From positions 1,310,091 to 1,374,090 of the forward strand of contig NZ_CP061317.1 of the NCBI RefSeq assembly GCF_018688355.1: 64,000 nucleotides of DNA, in the 5' to 3' direction. The notes under the pieces are model-generated. The model made no database searches and was not told the origin of the DNA. It worked only from the letters and a program-made list of their open reading frames with translations. A program made the position numbers and the translations under genes. Below, piece after piece: positions 51,377-59,340 of this stretch. This DNA is from Polynucleobacter sp. AP-Elch-400A-B2. Lineage in GTDB: Bacteria > Pseudomonadota > Gammaproteobacteria > Burkholderiales > Burkholderiaceae. Within the stretch, counting starts at the first letter, position 1, and every line of letters begins with the position of its first letter.

Positions 51377-52201
51377 TTAACGCCAAATTGGTAAGTTCAA
51401 CCACCAACCCCACCACTCCGGCCAACCACGAGACCAGAATGGGCCGCTGATCACAATACATACAGCGCTCCAGAAAACTGCTGCTAAGGCTAAAAATAAT
51501 CCAAGGCGATGGATTCCTAAAGTACCAATCGAATAGCCAATTGCATCTCTAAAGAAGGTGTCTTCATGCTCAGGGGTTTTTACAAACTCGCCCTTTTGAG
51601 GATTAGTAGAGGACAAAACCAAGCCACCATGCAATACCAAAGCAAATGTAGTTGCAAAGAATAAGGACACAGCAATCATGTGAGCTGGGTTGTAATGGAA
51701 ATGTAGGTACTGATAACCTGTGTTGGAAACCCAATCTAAGTGACTCAAGATGCCGTATGGGAATCCGTGACCCCATGCACCCATCAATATAGGCCGAATA
51801 ACTACCAGAGTGAAATAAGCAAATACCGCCATTAAATAGGCAAAAGGAACATGAAGTCCCATGCCCAGTTTTCGGCAAATTTCAATTTCACGTAAGGCCC
51901 ATGAAAGGAATGCGCCTAATGCACAAACCGTAATTAGCTGCCAAAGACCACCTTTTAATAAGGGGGCAAAACCTAATCCATAACTAATATCTGGTGGCGC
52001 AATATTGATCTGCCAAGGATTCCATGTTGGACCTTGTGAAGCACCCCACAGGATTAGTGCGGTACCTAAAAAAGCGAAGAAAACGGTAGTGACACCAAAA
52101 AATCCTACATAAAACGGCCCCACCCAAAAATCGAATAAGTCCCCACCGACTAATGTACCGCCTCGAACACGATACTTTCTTTCAAAACTAAGCATGGCCA
52201 T
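51377..52201 (-). CDS. pufL: Reaction centre L subunit
   Basis: A 274-residue five-helix protein. The start MAMLSFERKYRVRGG and FDFWVGPFYVGFFGVTT are family constants; the QB-side region FHYNPAHMIAVSLFFAT and EDTFFRDAIGYSIGTLGIHR are intact. Together with M it forms the photochemical core. A stem-loop precedes it in the gap after pufA, which would favour more pufBA than pufLM message. Confidence 0.97.
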   Translation of the reverse strand: MAMLSFERKYRVRGGTLVGGDLFDFWVGPFYVGFFGVTTVFFAFLGTALILWGASQGPTWNPWQINIAPPDISYGLGFAPLLKGGLWQLITVCALGAFLSWALREIEICRKLGMGLHVPFAYLMAVFAYFTLVVIRPILMGAWGHGFPYGILSHLDWVSNTGYQYLHFHYNPAHMIAVSLFFATTFALVLHGGLVLSSTNPQKGEFVKTPEHEDTFFRDAIGYSIGTLGIHRLGLFLALAAVFWSAVCIVISGPFWSRGWPEWWGWWLNLPIWR

Positions 52202-52227
52202 TTTTTATGCTCTCCAATGAATGGATA

Positions 52228-52267
52228 AATAGGGTTGGGCTAAGAAATAATTTAACCTAACCCTATT
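52228..52267 (-). promoter_or_regulatory. pufA-pufL intercistronic stem-loop
   Basis: On the minus strand AATAGGGTTAGGTTAA pairs with TTAGCCCAACCCTATT (two internal mismatches) across an 8-base loop, between the pufA stop and pufL. In Rhodobacter a hairpin here protects the 5' pufBA mRNA from decay and sets the antenna:reaction-centre ratio. No T-run follows, so it is more likely a stabiliser or partial terminator than a full one. Confidence 0.72.
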
Positions 52268-52285
52268 CACCATTTTTTATACAAA

Positions 52286-52492
52286 TTACTTTGCTGCTGG
52301 AACTGATGGTGGCATTGCAGAACCTGTTTTTGCGTCCATCGCCTTGAACTGGGCTTGGCTTAAACCATCCAACCAGTTGAAACGAACACTACTGAGCAAA
52401 ATCAAGTGAATCATCGCTGCAAGACCAAACAGGAAAACACCTTGAACAACCATTGATCGCAAGGGATCATAAAGTTTCCAAATTCTCCACAT
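52286..52492 (-). CDS. pufA: Light-harvesting complex 1 alpha polypeptide
   Basis: A 68-residue antenna alpha subunit: N-terminal WRIWKLYDPLR, one membrane span with the bacteriochlorophyll ligand His29 (AAMIHLILLSS), and RFNWLDG after the helix. A TAGGAGAAG ribosome site precedes the ATG. It is separated from pufB by a 74-residue gene, whereas pufB and pufA are normally adjacent. Confidence 0.95.
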   Translation of the reverse strand: MWRIWKLYDPLRSMVVQGVFLFGLAAMIHLILLSSVRFNWLDGLSQAQFKAMDAKTGSAMPPSVPAAK

Positions 52493-52501
52493 AATCTTCT
52501 C

Positions 52502-52726
52502 CTAATTTAAATAAGACATAAAACCATAAACTGCCGACCTCGTACCATCGATAAGTGATTTTTCTTCAGCTCCAGGAAGCCAAGAACTCCACTTCGTTGG
52601 CAAAATCTGGGTGAATAAAGAAATAGCAAAACACACTAAAAAACACAAAATAAAAATAAGATTAAAAGTGATTGAGTCTTCTCTAATCATATTTTTTTCT
52701 TTGCTCATAACGTGATTCATTTTCAT
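52502..52726 (-). CDS. Unassigned single-span protein inserted between pufB and pufA
   Basis: A 74-residue protein: a charged, Met-rich N-terminus (MKMNHVMSKEKNMIRED), one strong membrane span (FNLIFILCFLVCFAISLF), then a segment with LPTKWSSWLPG and a tail TRSAVYGFMSYLN. The ribosome site AGGGGA is six bases before the ATG, and it lies ten bases before pufA. It is not an antenna peptide: no ligand His in the span. I could not assign it to PufQ, PufX, PufW or PufY with confidence; its topology and operon place are compatible with any of them. Confidence 0.75.
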   Translation of the reverse strand: MKMNHVMSKEKNMIREDSITFNLIFILCFLVCFAISLFTQILPTKWSSWLPGAEEKSLIDGTRSAVYGFMSYLN

Positions 52727-52753
52727 ATCATTCCCCTAAGATTTATTCCGGTT

Positions 52754-52906
52754 TCAGTGGAACCAAGGACGCCATGCCCAAACCAAAATATGGGCTACTA
52801 CAGCTATAGAAGTAAAACCAACTAAACCTTGGATATACAACTGGTGAAACTCCTTGGCTTCGTCATCAGTAAGGCCAGATATTGAACCTGTTCTGTGATC
52901 GCTCAT
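52754..52906 (-). CDS. pufB: Light-harvesting complex 1 beta polypeptide
   Basis: A 50-residue antenna beta subunit: ISGLTDDEAKEFHQLYIQG at the N-terminus, ligand His in IAVVAHILVWAW and the RPWFH end. The ribosome site GGAGGT is strong, matching the need for high expression. Its ATG overlaps the stop of the 49-residue ORF (ATGA). It is much less similar to the BchF tail than PucB is, so the fusion is of LH2 origin. Confidence 0.95.
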   Translation of the reverse strand: MSDHRTGSISGLTDDEAKEFHQLYIQGLVGFTSIAVVAHILVWAWRPWFH

Positions 52907-53052
52907 AACCAATTACCTCCTTCAAAAATAGCCTTGCGGCCGTTACCGCGCTTAACCCGCGCGACATGGGCTGTAGCGTACGGCTTGCCACATTCTGTTT
53001 TCAACAAATCAATTAATTTGTTGTAATTAACTTTGACTAAGGAAGCGATCAT
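52903..53052 (-). CDS. Unassigned 49-residue ORF coupling bchZ to pufB
   Basis: A 49-residue frame whose start overlaps the bchZ stop by four bases and whose stop overlaps the pufB start by four bases. The product is basic and soluble: MIASLVKVNYNKLIDLL, then GKPYATAHVARVKRGNGRKA and a short FEGGNWL end. The last codons contain the pufB ribosome site. No family recognised. The double ATGA arrangement suggests it is translated and may pass ribosomes to pufB; pufQ occupies this place in Rhodobacter but has a membrane span, which this lacks. Confidence 0.65.
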   Translation of the reverse strand: MIASLVKVNYNKLIDLLKTECGKPYATAHVARVKRGNGRKAIFEGGNWL

Positions 53053-54506
53053 GCTTCGACCTCTTCAATAATTTCTTTACAAGAAGACTTCACTCTGGCA
53101 GCCGTAATTCTTTCTTCACCAGCCTTCTCTGCATCTTGCTCTACACGATCACGCATCTCTTTGGCTGCAGAAATCTGAATCAGCACTGGCCTGGTTTTAA
53201 TAAAATCAGCAACTAATTTCTGAGCATCCTGATCCCAAGGTAAAGCGTTGGAGCGATAGGTACGGGTTAGTGATGCGTCTACCTTGTCCATATCAGTGCC
53301 TAATGGCAAGATATAAAAGAGCGCGTCAAACAATCCGTTACAAAATTCTTGAATAATGTACGTCGCACCGGCGTAACCCATAAATGGTGTGCCAGTATGG
53401 CGGCGAATAATCGCACCAGGAAAGGATGAGGGGATATAAGAAGCTTTACTACCAGTTTCAGCCAGATACATTCTTTCGTTGTAGCTGCCAAACATCACTA
53501 GTGGTGGCTTCTCTTTGGTGAGCTTGCGGACTTCTTGATTATTTGTTTTCTCTCCAGGCTTCCTGGGAACCGCAAAGCTACAAGGCAGACCCATCTCATC
53601 TGATAAGAAATGACGAATACCTCGGGTATAAGTTTCATTAGCAACCACTGCATAACTGGCTGTACTGAAAAAATCTTGGGTCACTGAACGCCATAAGTCC
53701 CAGATTGGCTTAATGGTGGTGTGTTTTTCACGCTCAATAAATGGCTCTGGATCTAAACCAAGCAACTCACCAAGTTTGCGCAAGAATTGAGTAGTGCTAT
53801 GCAAACCCAGAGGTGCTTGCAAATATGGACGCTCTAGAGCTTCGCAAAGCATACGACCAAATTCACGATACATACAGATATTTACATCTGCATTCACTAA
53901 GTTCTCCACTTCAGCCAAGTGAGATCCTAATGGAAAGACCATATTAATTTCAGCACCAATGCCTTCGGCTAAACGGCGAATTTCTGCTAAGTCGCTAGGC
54001 ATATTAAAGGTGCCATAGCATGGGCCAATAATATTGACACGGGGCTTTTCGCCTTCGGCTCTGGGTTTACGTTCTGGAATCTTGCGAGTACCGTATTCAC
54101 TCCATAACCAATACATAGCACGGTTAGCACATTGCCATTGATCTTCATCAATCGTTCTTGGTAAGAAACGGGCAATATTCATACCCTCTGGAGTAACACC
54201 ACCACCAATCATTTCTGCAATAGAGCCAGTTACGACTACTGCTGGGAGATCAGGATCTAAAGTGGCGTGGGCACGTTTCATTGCGCCCTCAGTACCTTCA
54301 CGACCTAACTGCTCTTCCTCTAAACCGGTAACTACAATCGGCAACTCATGTGGAGGTAGTGCATCGGTATAGTGTAGGACAGAAGTTACTGGTAAGTTTT
54401 CACAACCAACAGGCCCATCAATCACCACTTGTAAGCCTTTGATAGCAGTAAATACATATACTGCACCCCAATATCCACCAGCACGATCATGATCGATGAC
54501 AAACAT
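53049..54506 (-). CDS. bchZ: Chlorophyllide reductase subunit BchZ
   Basis: A 485-residue nitrogenase-like beta subunit of chlorophyllide a oxidoreductase (COR), which reduces ring B. Family blocks DHDRAGGYWGAVYVFTAIKG and the cluster ligand region DGPVGCENLPVTSVLHYTD are near the N-terminus. It begins at the base where bchY ends and overlaps the following 49-residue ORF by four bases. Confidence 0.96.
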   Translation of the reverse strand: MFVIDHDRAGGYWGAVYVFTAIKGLQVVIDGPVGCENLPVTSVLHYTDALPPHELPIVVTGLEEEQLGREGTEGAMKRAHATLDPDLPAVVVTGSIAEMIGGGVTPEGMNIARFLPRTIDEDQWQCANRAMYWLWSEYGTRKIPERKPRAEGEKPRVNIIGPCYGTFNMPSDLAEIRRLAEGIGAEINMVFPLGSHLAEVENLVNADVNICMYREFGRMLCEALERPYLQAPLGLHSTTQFLRKLGELLGLDPEPFIEREKHTTIKPIWDLWRSVTQDFFSTASYAVVANETYTRGIRHFLSDEMGLPCSFAVPRKPGEKTNNQEVRKLTKEKPPLVMFGSYNERMYLAETGSKASYIPSSFPGAIIRRHTGTPFMGYAGATYIIQEFCNGLFDALFYILPLGTDMDKVDASLTRTYRSNALPWDQDAQKLVADFIKTRPVLIQISAAKEMRDRVEQDAEKAGEERITAARVKSSCKEIIEEVEA

Positions 54507-56044
54507 TACATCATCTCCTCAGCTTTGCGCTTCTTCAATTTCTTCTCTAGCTTGCGGCGAACCTCGGCCTTGAACTCTGGGTGATCTTGTGGAACATTCT
54601 CCCAAACGCCTGATTTATAGCCAGACCCAACATCACCAAAGAATGCCTTCATCTCATCAAAGCGGGCTTGATTACCAATTGCAGCATTGATCACTTGTGC
54701 TAGTGAACCAGCGCCTGCAGGACCCATCAGCGGTCTTGCTGAAATCAAATTCGTAAAGTAAAGCGATGGAATTGAAGCTTGCTTAGCAGCCTGTACCACT
54801 GGCGTTGTACCAATTGCCAAGTCTGGCTTGAACTCTTTCATTGCGGCTAAATCTTGCTCTAAAGAAGCGCGGAATTGAACGTGAACGCCTTTTGCCTCTA
54901 ACCATTCGCGATCTTCATCGCTCCAAGGAGTGCGTGGGCATGCTGAGCCAACGTAACGGACATCAGCACCACTTTCAATCAGCAAACGTGCCACGATGAG
55001 CTCCGAACCTTCGTAACCACTTAAGGTAATGCGTCCTTTAATTGGGGCAGCAGCAAGCACGCCCTTAATTGCTGGGAGGATACGATTTTGTGCAGCAGCA
55101 ATTAAATCTTGCGGGGTGTTGGTTGATTTACCGATGGCCTCTAACCAACGGGCGGTTCCTTCGTAACCCACCGGGGCGGATCCAACAATAGATCTTCCCG
55201 CTGCTTGAAATTCACGAATACATGAGGTGTAAAAGGGATGCAATGCTGCAACCGTTACACAATCAAGCGCTTGATACATTTCACGCCATTCACGAGTGGG
55301 TACCGACGCGCCGACTGCTAAACCCATCGGCTCAATCATCATACCGATGCCAACCGGATCAGCGGGGAAAATTTCACCTAATAAAGTAATCGTTGGTTTG
55401 CTTGAACGACCAGCTCGTGGTGCCTGGACTGGACCAGACATAGCCTCATTGCGAGCGTAATTGAGCATTGCGCCTGCTAGTACATCCTTCGCTTCAGCAT
55501 GAGTTGGCACGCCAAAACCTGGGACATCAATGCCGATGATACGTACACCATTAATTTCTTTTGGTAACAATTGCAGTGGCACGCCACTAGCTGTTGGTAC
55601 GCATAAATTAATAATGACGATAGCGTCATACTTTTCTGGATCGGCTTCTTGATAGACTGAATCACGAATATCTTCAAACAACTTACCAGTGACCAATGTC
55701 TCTGAATTAAATGGCACATATCCAACACTACGGCGTGCACCATAAAAATGAGACGTAAAAGTGAGGCCATAAACGCAGCATGCGGAGCCAGAAAGAATCG
55801 TGGCAGTTCTACGCATCCGCAAACCTACCCGCAATGCTCCAAATGCAGGGCACATGCTTTGTGGTTGATCATGCGGCCCCTTTGGATAGTCTTTTGCATA
55901 CTGCTGCAATGTTTCAGACTTACCAGCTGCCTTAGCAGCAGCTAGCATCTCTGCTTCACCGGAGTGACAACCTAAGCCATCTCCTAAAGTAGGATCAGTC
56001 TTTAACTTTTCCTCTGGGGTAATGGGAATAATGGTTTTATTCAT
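54506..56044 (-). CDS. bchY: Chlorophyllide reductase subunit BchY
   Basis: A 512-residue nitrogenase-like alpha subunit of COR. Cysteines for the bridging 4Fe-4S cluster appear in GCHSGEAEM, SMCPAFGALR and GSACCVYGLTF. The rest (PEKYDAIVIINLCVPTASG, ACPRTPWSDED) follows the family. It lies between bchX and bchZ, adjoining bchZ without a gap. Confidence 0.96.
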   Translation of the reverse strand: MNKTIIPITPEEKLKTDPTLGDGLGCHSGEAEMLAAAKAAGKSETLQQYAKDYPKGPHDQPQSMCPAFGALRVGLRMRRTATILSGSACCVYGLTFTSHFYGARRSVGYVPFNSETLVTGKLFEDIRDSVYQEADPEKYDAIVIINLCVPTASGVPLQLLPKEINGVRIIGIDVPGFGVPTHAEAKDVLAGAMLNYARNEAMSGPVQAPRAGRSSKPTITLLGEIFPADPVGIGMMIEPMGLAVGASVPTREWREMYQALDCVTVAALHPFYTSCIREFQAAGRSIVGSAPVGYEGTARWLEAIGKSTNTPQDLIAAAQNRILPAIKGVLAAAPIKGRITLSGYEGSELIVARLLIESGADVRYVGSACPRTPWSDEDREWLEAKGVHVQFRASLEQDLAAMKEFKPDLAIGTTPVVQAAKQASIPSLYFTNLISARPLMGPAGAGSLAQVINAAIGNQARFDEMKAFFGDVGSGYKSGVWENVPQDHPEFKAEVRRKLEKKLKKRKAEEMM

Positions 56045-56068
56045 AGCAGCGAATAGCTCTCTATCTCT

Positions 56069-57076
56069 TTAGGCTTGATCGTAGATAACTTCGAGTGTTT
56101 TCTTAATGACTTCGTCTTTACCCATCATGTCTTTCACAGTGGCGGGTTTCAAGACAACATCCCGACCAGTAATTTCTGAAGAGAACAGTCCCAATAAATC
56201 ATCTTGACTTAATGGCTTAGGACGCACTGGTGGAGCCTCTGAAACATTGGTAGCCAGCTCTTCGAATAGCGGAGCCCACTGCGTACCAGGCTGACCAATA
56301 ATTTCATAGCTAGCACTCTTACGACGAATATCTTCGTTTGCAGGGATAGCCGCTAAAACTGGAATGCCGGCCTTTTCAGCAAAAGCCTGGGCTTCGCCAG
56401 TCAGGTCATCTTTATTAATTACCATGCCAGCTACGCCAACGTTACCGCCGAGTTTGCGGAAGTACTCCACGGCTGAGCAAACATTGTTTGCAACATAAAG
56501 AGATTGCAAATCGTTACTAGCAACCACGATCACTTTTTGGCACATGTCCCTGGCGATTGGTAAACCAAATCCGCCGCAGACTACATCTCCTAAGAAGTCG
56601 AGCAATACATAATCAAAGCCCCAATCGTGGAAGCCTAATTTTTCCAATGTTTCAAAGCCATGAATAATGCCGCGGCCACCACAGCCACGTCCTACTTCTG
56701 GACCGCCGAGCTCCATCGCAAATACACCATCACGAATAAAGCAAACATCGCCAATCGAAACAGACTCACCAGCTAATTTTTTCTTAGAGGAAGTTTCAAT
56801 AATGGTTGGGCAAGCTTTGCCGCCGAACAAGAGTGAAGTCGTGTCACTTTTGGGATCGCATCCAATCAATAAAACTTTCTTGCCTTGTTGAGCCATCATG
56901 TATGACAGGTTGGCAAGGGTAAAGCTCTTACCAATACCGCCCTTGCCATAAATAGCAATGATTTGGGTTTCTTTAGTCACTGGACCAGTGGAAACTGGAT
57001 CAGGCTCAATAGCAGCCTCTTTTTTTAAGTCCATAAACTGAATTGTTGCTGTTGCTGGGATGCTTGATGAACTCAT
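56069..57076 (-). CDS. bchX: Chlorophyllide reductase iron protein BchX
   Basis: A 335-residue NifH-like ATPase that passes electrons to BchYZ. P-loop GKGGIGKSFTLANLS, and the cluster cysteines in GGRGCGGRGII and DVVCGGFG. I chose ATG 57076, which overlaps the bchC stop by four bases and has GGAGAAA six bases upstream; a further upstream start within bchC is less likely. Confidence 0.96.
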   Translation of the reverse strand: MSSSSIPATATIQFMDLKKEAAIEPDPVSTGPVTKETQIIAIYGKGGIGKSFTLANLSYMMAQQGKKVLLIGCDPKSDTTSLLFGGKACPTIIETSSKKKLAGESVSIGDVCFIRDGVFAMELGGPEVGRGCGGRGIIHGFETLEKLGFHDWGFDYVLLDFLGDVVCGGFGLPIARDMCQKVIVVASNDLQSLYVANNVCSAVEYFRKLGGNVGVAGMVINKDDLTGEAQAFAEKAGIPVLAAIPANEDIRRKSASYEIIGQPGTQWAPLFEELATNVSEAPPVRPKPLSQDDLLGLFSSEITGRDVVLKPATVKDMMGKDEVIKKTLEVIYDQA

Positions 57077-58020
57077 TGCAGATTTCTCCAATCTAGAACC
57101 ATTTTTAAACAATCAATATTGTTGAAAGCCGTGTGATAGGCCGCATTTGCATCATTCGGTGAGGAGCGATGCGTAATCAAACCGTCCAAACTTAATTTAC
57201 CGGACTCGACTAAATCTTTTATTGCCACTAAATCTCCAGGTGCCCACTGCGCTGCAATGCGAATGCGTGCTTCGCGCATAAAGGCCTGAGGGAATGAAAA
57301 GGAAATCGTGTCATAAAATCCTGCCAAAACAATTTCGCCGCCAGGAGCAAGGCAGCTGATTAGCGTATCAACTAAGCGGGCATCACCACTGACATCCACA
57401 ATCGTTTTGTATTTTTTAACTTGGTCATCTTTGGGATCTATTGCGTCATAACCCACGGCACCTTCGCGACGCCCTGCGTTGGTCTCCCAAACAACTGGGC
57501 GCTTACCCTTAGCAACTGCAATCCGTGCAAGCAAGCGGCCTAATACGCCATGACCAATAATCAAATCTGGTTGCTCTTGTCCGGAACCAGAAGTCACGTG
57601 GTAGCCAGTTGCAGCCAAAGCAAAAAGGATTGCTTCTTCACCTAAATGATCTTGAATAGCAATCACGCGATTACTGTCTACGACCACCCGCGAAGCTGCA
57701 CCACCAAACAAGCCTTTGATCTCTCCGTAGCACTTGGCTCCAGGAACAAATACTCTTTGACCGATCTTTAAATTGGAATCTGCACCTGCTTTCACTACTC
57801 TGCCAACAGACTCGTAACCGGGTACCAATGGATAGCCCATGCCAGGAAAATTAGGCATTTTTCCAGTCCACAATAATTTTTCTGTACCCGTACTGATTCC
57901 GCTCCACTCCATATCAACCAAGACATCAATGGGGGTCATGGGGGTTAATTCAAGATCGGTAAGAGCAACGCTTTCTGGTCTTTCCAGAACGATTGCTCTT
58001 GTTTGATATTGACTGGTCAT
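57073..58020 (-). CDS. bchC: Bacteriochlorophyllide a dehydrogenase
   Basis: A 315-residue medium-chain dehydrogenase oxidising the C3 hydroxyethyl group to acetyl, the step after BchF. The start of the catalytic domain (MEWSGISTGTEKLLWTGKMP), VPGYESVGRVV and the nucleotide-binding region IIGHGVLGRLLARIAVAKG are typical. It opens the bchCXYZ-puf superoperon; a TGT-N12-ACA site lies 35 bases before its start. Confidence 0.95.
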   Translation of the reverse strand: MTSQYQTRAIVLERPESVALTDLELTPMTPIDVLVDMEWSGISTGTEKLLWTGKMPNFPGMGYPLVPGYESVGRVVKAGADSNLKIGQRVFVPGAKCYGEIKGLFGGAASRVVVDSNRVIAIQDHLGEEAILFALAATGYHVTSGSGQEQPDLIIGHGVLGRLLARIAVAKGKRPVVWETNAGRREGAVGYDAIDPKDDQVKKYKTIVDVSGDARLVDTLISCLAPGGEIVLAGFYDTISFSFPQAFMREARIRIAAQWAPGDLVAIKDLVESGKLSLDGLITHRSSPNDANAAYHTAFNNIDCLKMVLDWRNLQ

Positions 58021-58055
58021 TTCTAGCTAAGGATTCTTATTTTTTAGATTAAAAG

Positions 58056-58073
58056 TGTATAAAAATATTTACA
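58056..58073. promoter_or_regulatory. Probable PpsR/CrtJ operator upstream of bchC
   Basis: TGTATAAAAATATTTACA fits TGT-N12-ACA with 4-base perfect outer arms (TGTA/TACA) and an AT-only core, 35 bases before the bchC start. Control of the bchC-puf superoperon by PpsR/CrtJ from this position is well known in Rhodobacter. Some bchC-puf expression may also come by read-through from crtF. Confidence 0.66.
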
Positions 58074-58140
58074 CTTTCTTTTTAACCTGTATTTACCCAC
58101 TTGTCATCTAGGGGTTTTCTCTACTAACTCAATTAATTTG

Positions 58141-58167
58141 AAAAAACCTGTCCGAATAGGTCTTTTT
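58141..58167 (-). terminator. Possible weak terminator after crtF
   Basis: A short stem (ACCT 58147-58150 with AGGT 58159-58162) flanked by an A-run on one side and a T-run on the other, so it reads as hairpin plus six T on the minus strand. It lies 11-37 bases past the crtF stop. The 4-bp stem is too short for confidence; partial read-through into bchC is likely. Confidence 0.35.
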
Positions 58168-58177
58168 CACACTTTTA

Positions 58178-59302
58178 TTAGCTAATATTGCTAGGTTTAT
58201 TGCACTGCAATATTTGCGCATTTAGTGGCATATAAGAATTTAGTAGCCTGATACCCGTAAAGCCCGCTTGACTTAATAAACTACTGATTTCTGCCTCAGT
58301 TCTAGGCCTTCCCCTGCCCATCGCTAGGAGATAAAAGCCGAAATAAGCATGTCCCATCGCCTCAAATCCCTTGGTCTCAGCCATGGGCTCTGCAAGCAAT
58401 AAAGTCCCGCCTGGATTGAGGGCATCAAACACATTGGCAAGCAACTGCCTTACTCGAACGTCATCATGATCGAAGATCACTCGGACTAGGGTTGCCAGAT
58501 CACAACCTTTGGGTAGCGGATCTTGGAAAAAGTTTCCGCCTATTGCCTGCGCCCTGTTTGATAGGCCAATTTCCTCAAAGTGAGCATTGGAGAGCTCTGC
58601 AACGCCAGGAATATCAAATAATTTAAAAGTAAGGTGGGGGTAGCGGCTGGCTAATCTTTTAATAAAAACACCCTGACCACCGCCGATATCGAGAACCATT
58701 TGGTGTTTGCCCATTGGATAGGCATCGATAATCTCATCTGTCACGAGTGATTGGGTATGTGCCATCAATCTAGAGTAATCAGCAACTGTTTCGGCAGATA
58801 AATTTTCTGGTGCAGCGCCCTGCTCAGGCGTGATGTAAGACCAGTATTCATTTAGAGCGACAGAGCTTTTATCGCCCTGTAACAAAGCAATTGGATCAGA
58901 CAAGTCGCGATAAAAATCAGCATGGTGTTTGACCATATCCAGAATGGCAACATTGCCGACTAATGGAGCGCTTTTCATACTAAGGGCATAACGATCATCG
59001 CTACGTTTGACCAGCAATTGGATGGCAACTGCTGCATCTAGTAAACGCCTTAAGCCGGCTGGCTTTAAGGGTACTTGTTTTTGAAGATCGTTAAAGCTCA
59101 CAGCACCCTTTGCCAAGATGTCAAAAAGATTTACTTGGGTGCAAGCAAGCAGAACTTGGGTGTAGACAAAGCCCGCCATTAAATCAAAGATGCTGGAGGC
59201 TTGCTTTCGGACTATCCAGCGAGTGAGTGGAAAACAGGTGGCCCAGCGCTGAAAGCTTGGTGAGGCAATAAGACGATTACGCCAATCGAAGAAACGTTCC
59301 AT
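58178..59302 (-). CDS. crtF: Hydroxyneurosporene O-methyltransferase
   Basis: A SAM-dependent methyltransferase of 374 residues that methylates the 1-hydroxy group of carotenoids. A plant-type dimerisation region at the N-terminus precedes the SAM motif VLDIGGGQGVFIKRLASRYP and FKLFDIPGV. I chose ATG 59302 over a TTG at 59311. It follows crtE by 38 bases and precedes the bchC promoter region. Confidence 0.92.
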   Translation of the reverse strand: MERFFDWRNRLIASPSFQRWATCFPLTRWIVRKQASSIFDLMAGFVYTQVLLACTQVNLFDILAKGAVSFNDLQKQVPLKPAGLRRLLDAAVAIQLLVKRSDDRYALSMKSAPLVGNVAILDMVKHHADFYRDLSDPIALLQGDKSSVALNEYWSYITPEQGAAPENLSAETVADYSRLMAHTQSLVTDEIIDAYPMGKHQMVLDIGGGQGVFIKRLASRYPHLTFKLFDIPGVAELSNAHFEEIGLSNRAQAIGGNFFQDPLPKGCDLATLVRVIFDHDDVRVRQLLANVFDALNPGGTLLLAEPMAETKGFEAMGHAYFGFYLLAMGRGRPRTEAEISSLLSQAGFTGIRLLNSYMPLNAQILQCNKPSNIS

Positions 59303-59340
59303 GAATGGCAATTGATGAATGAGAAAAAACAGGGTGTGGC

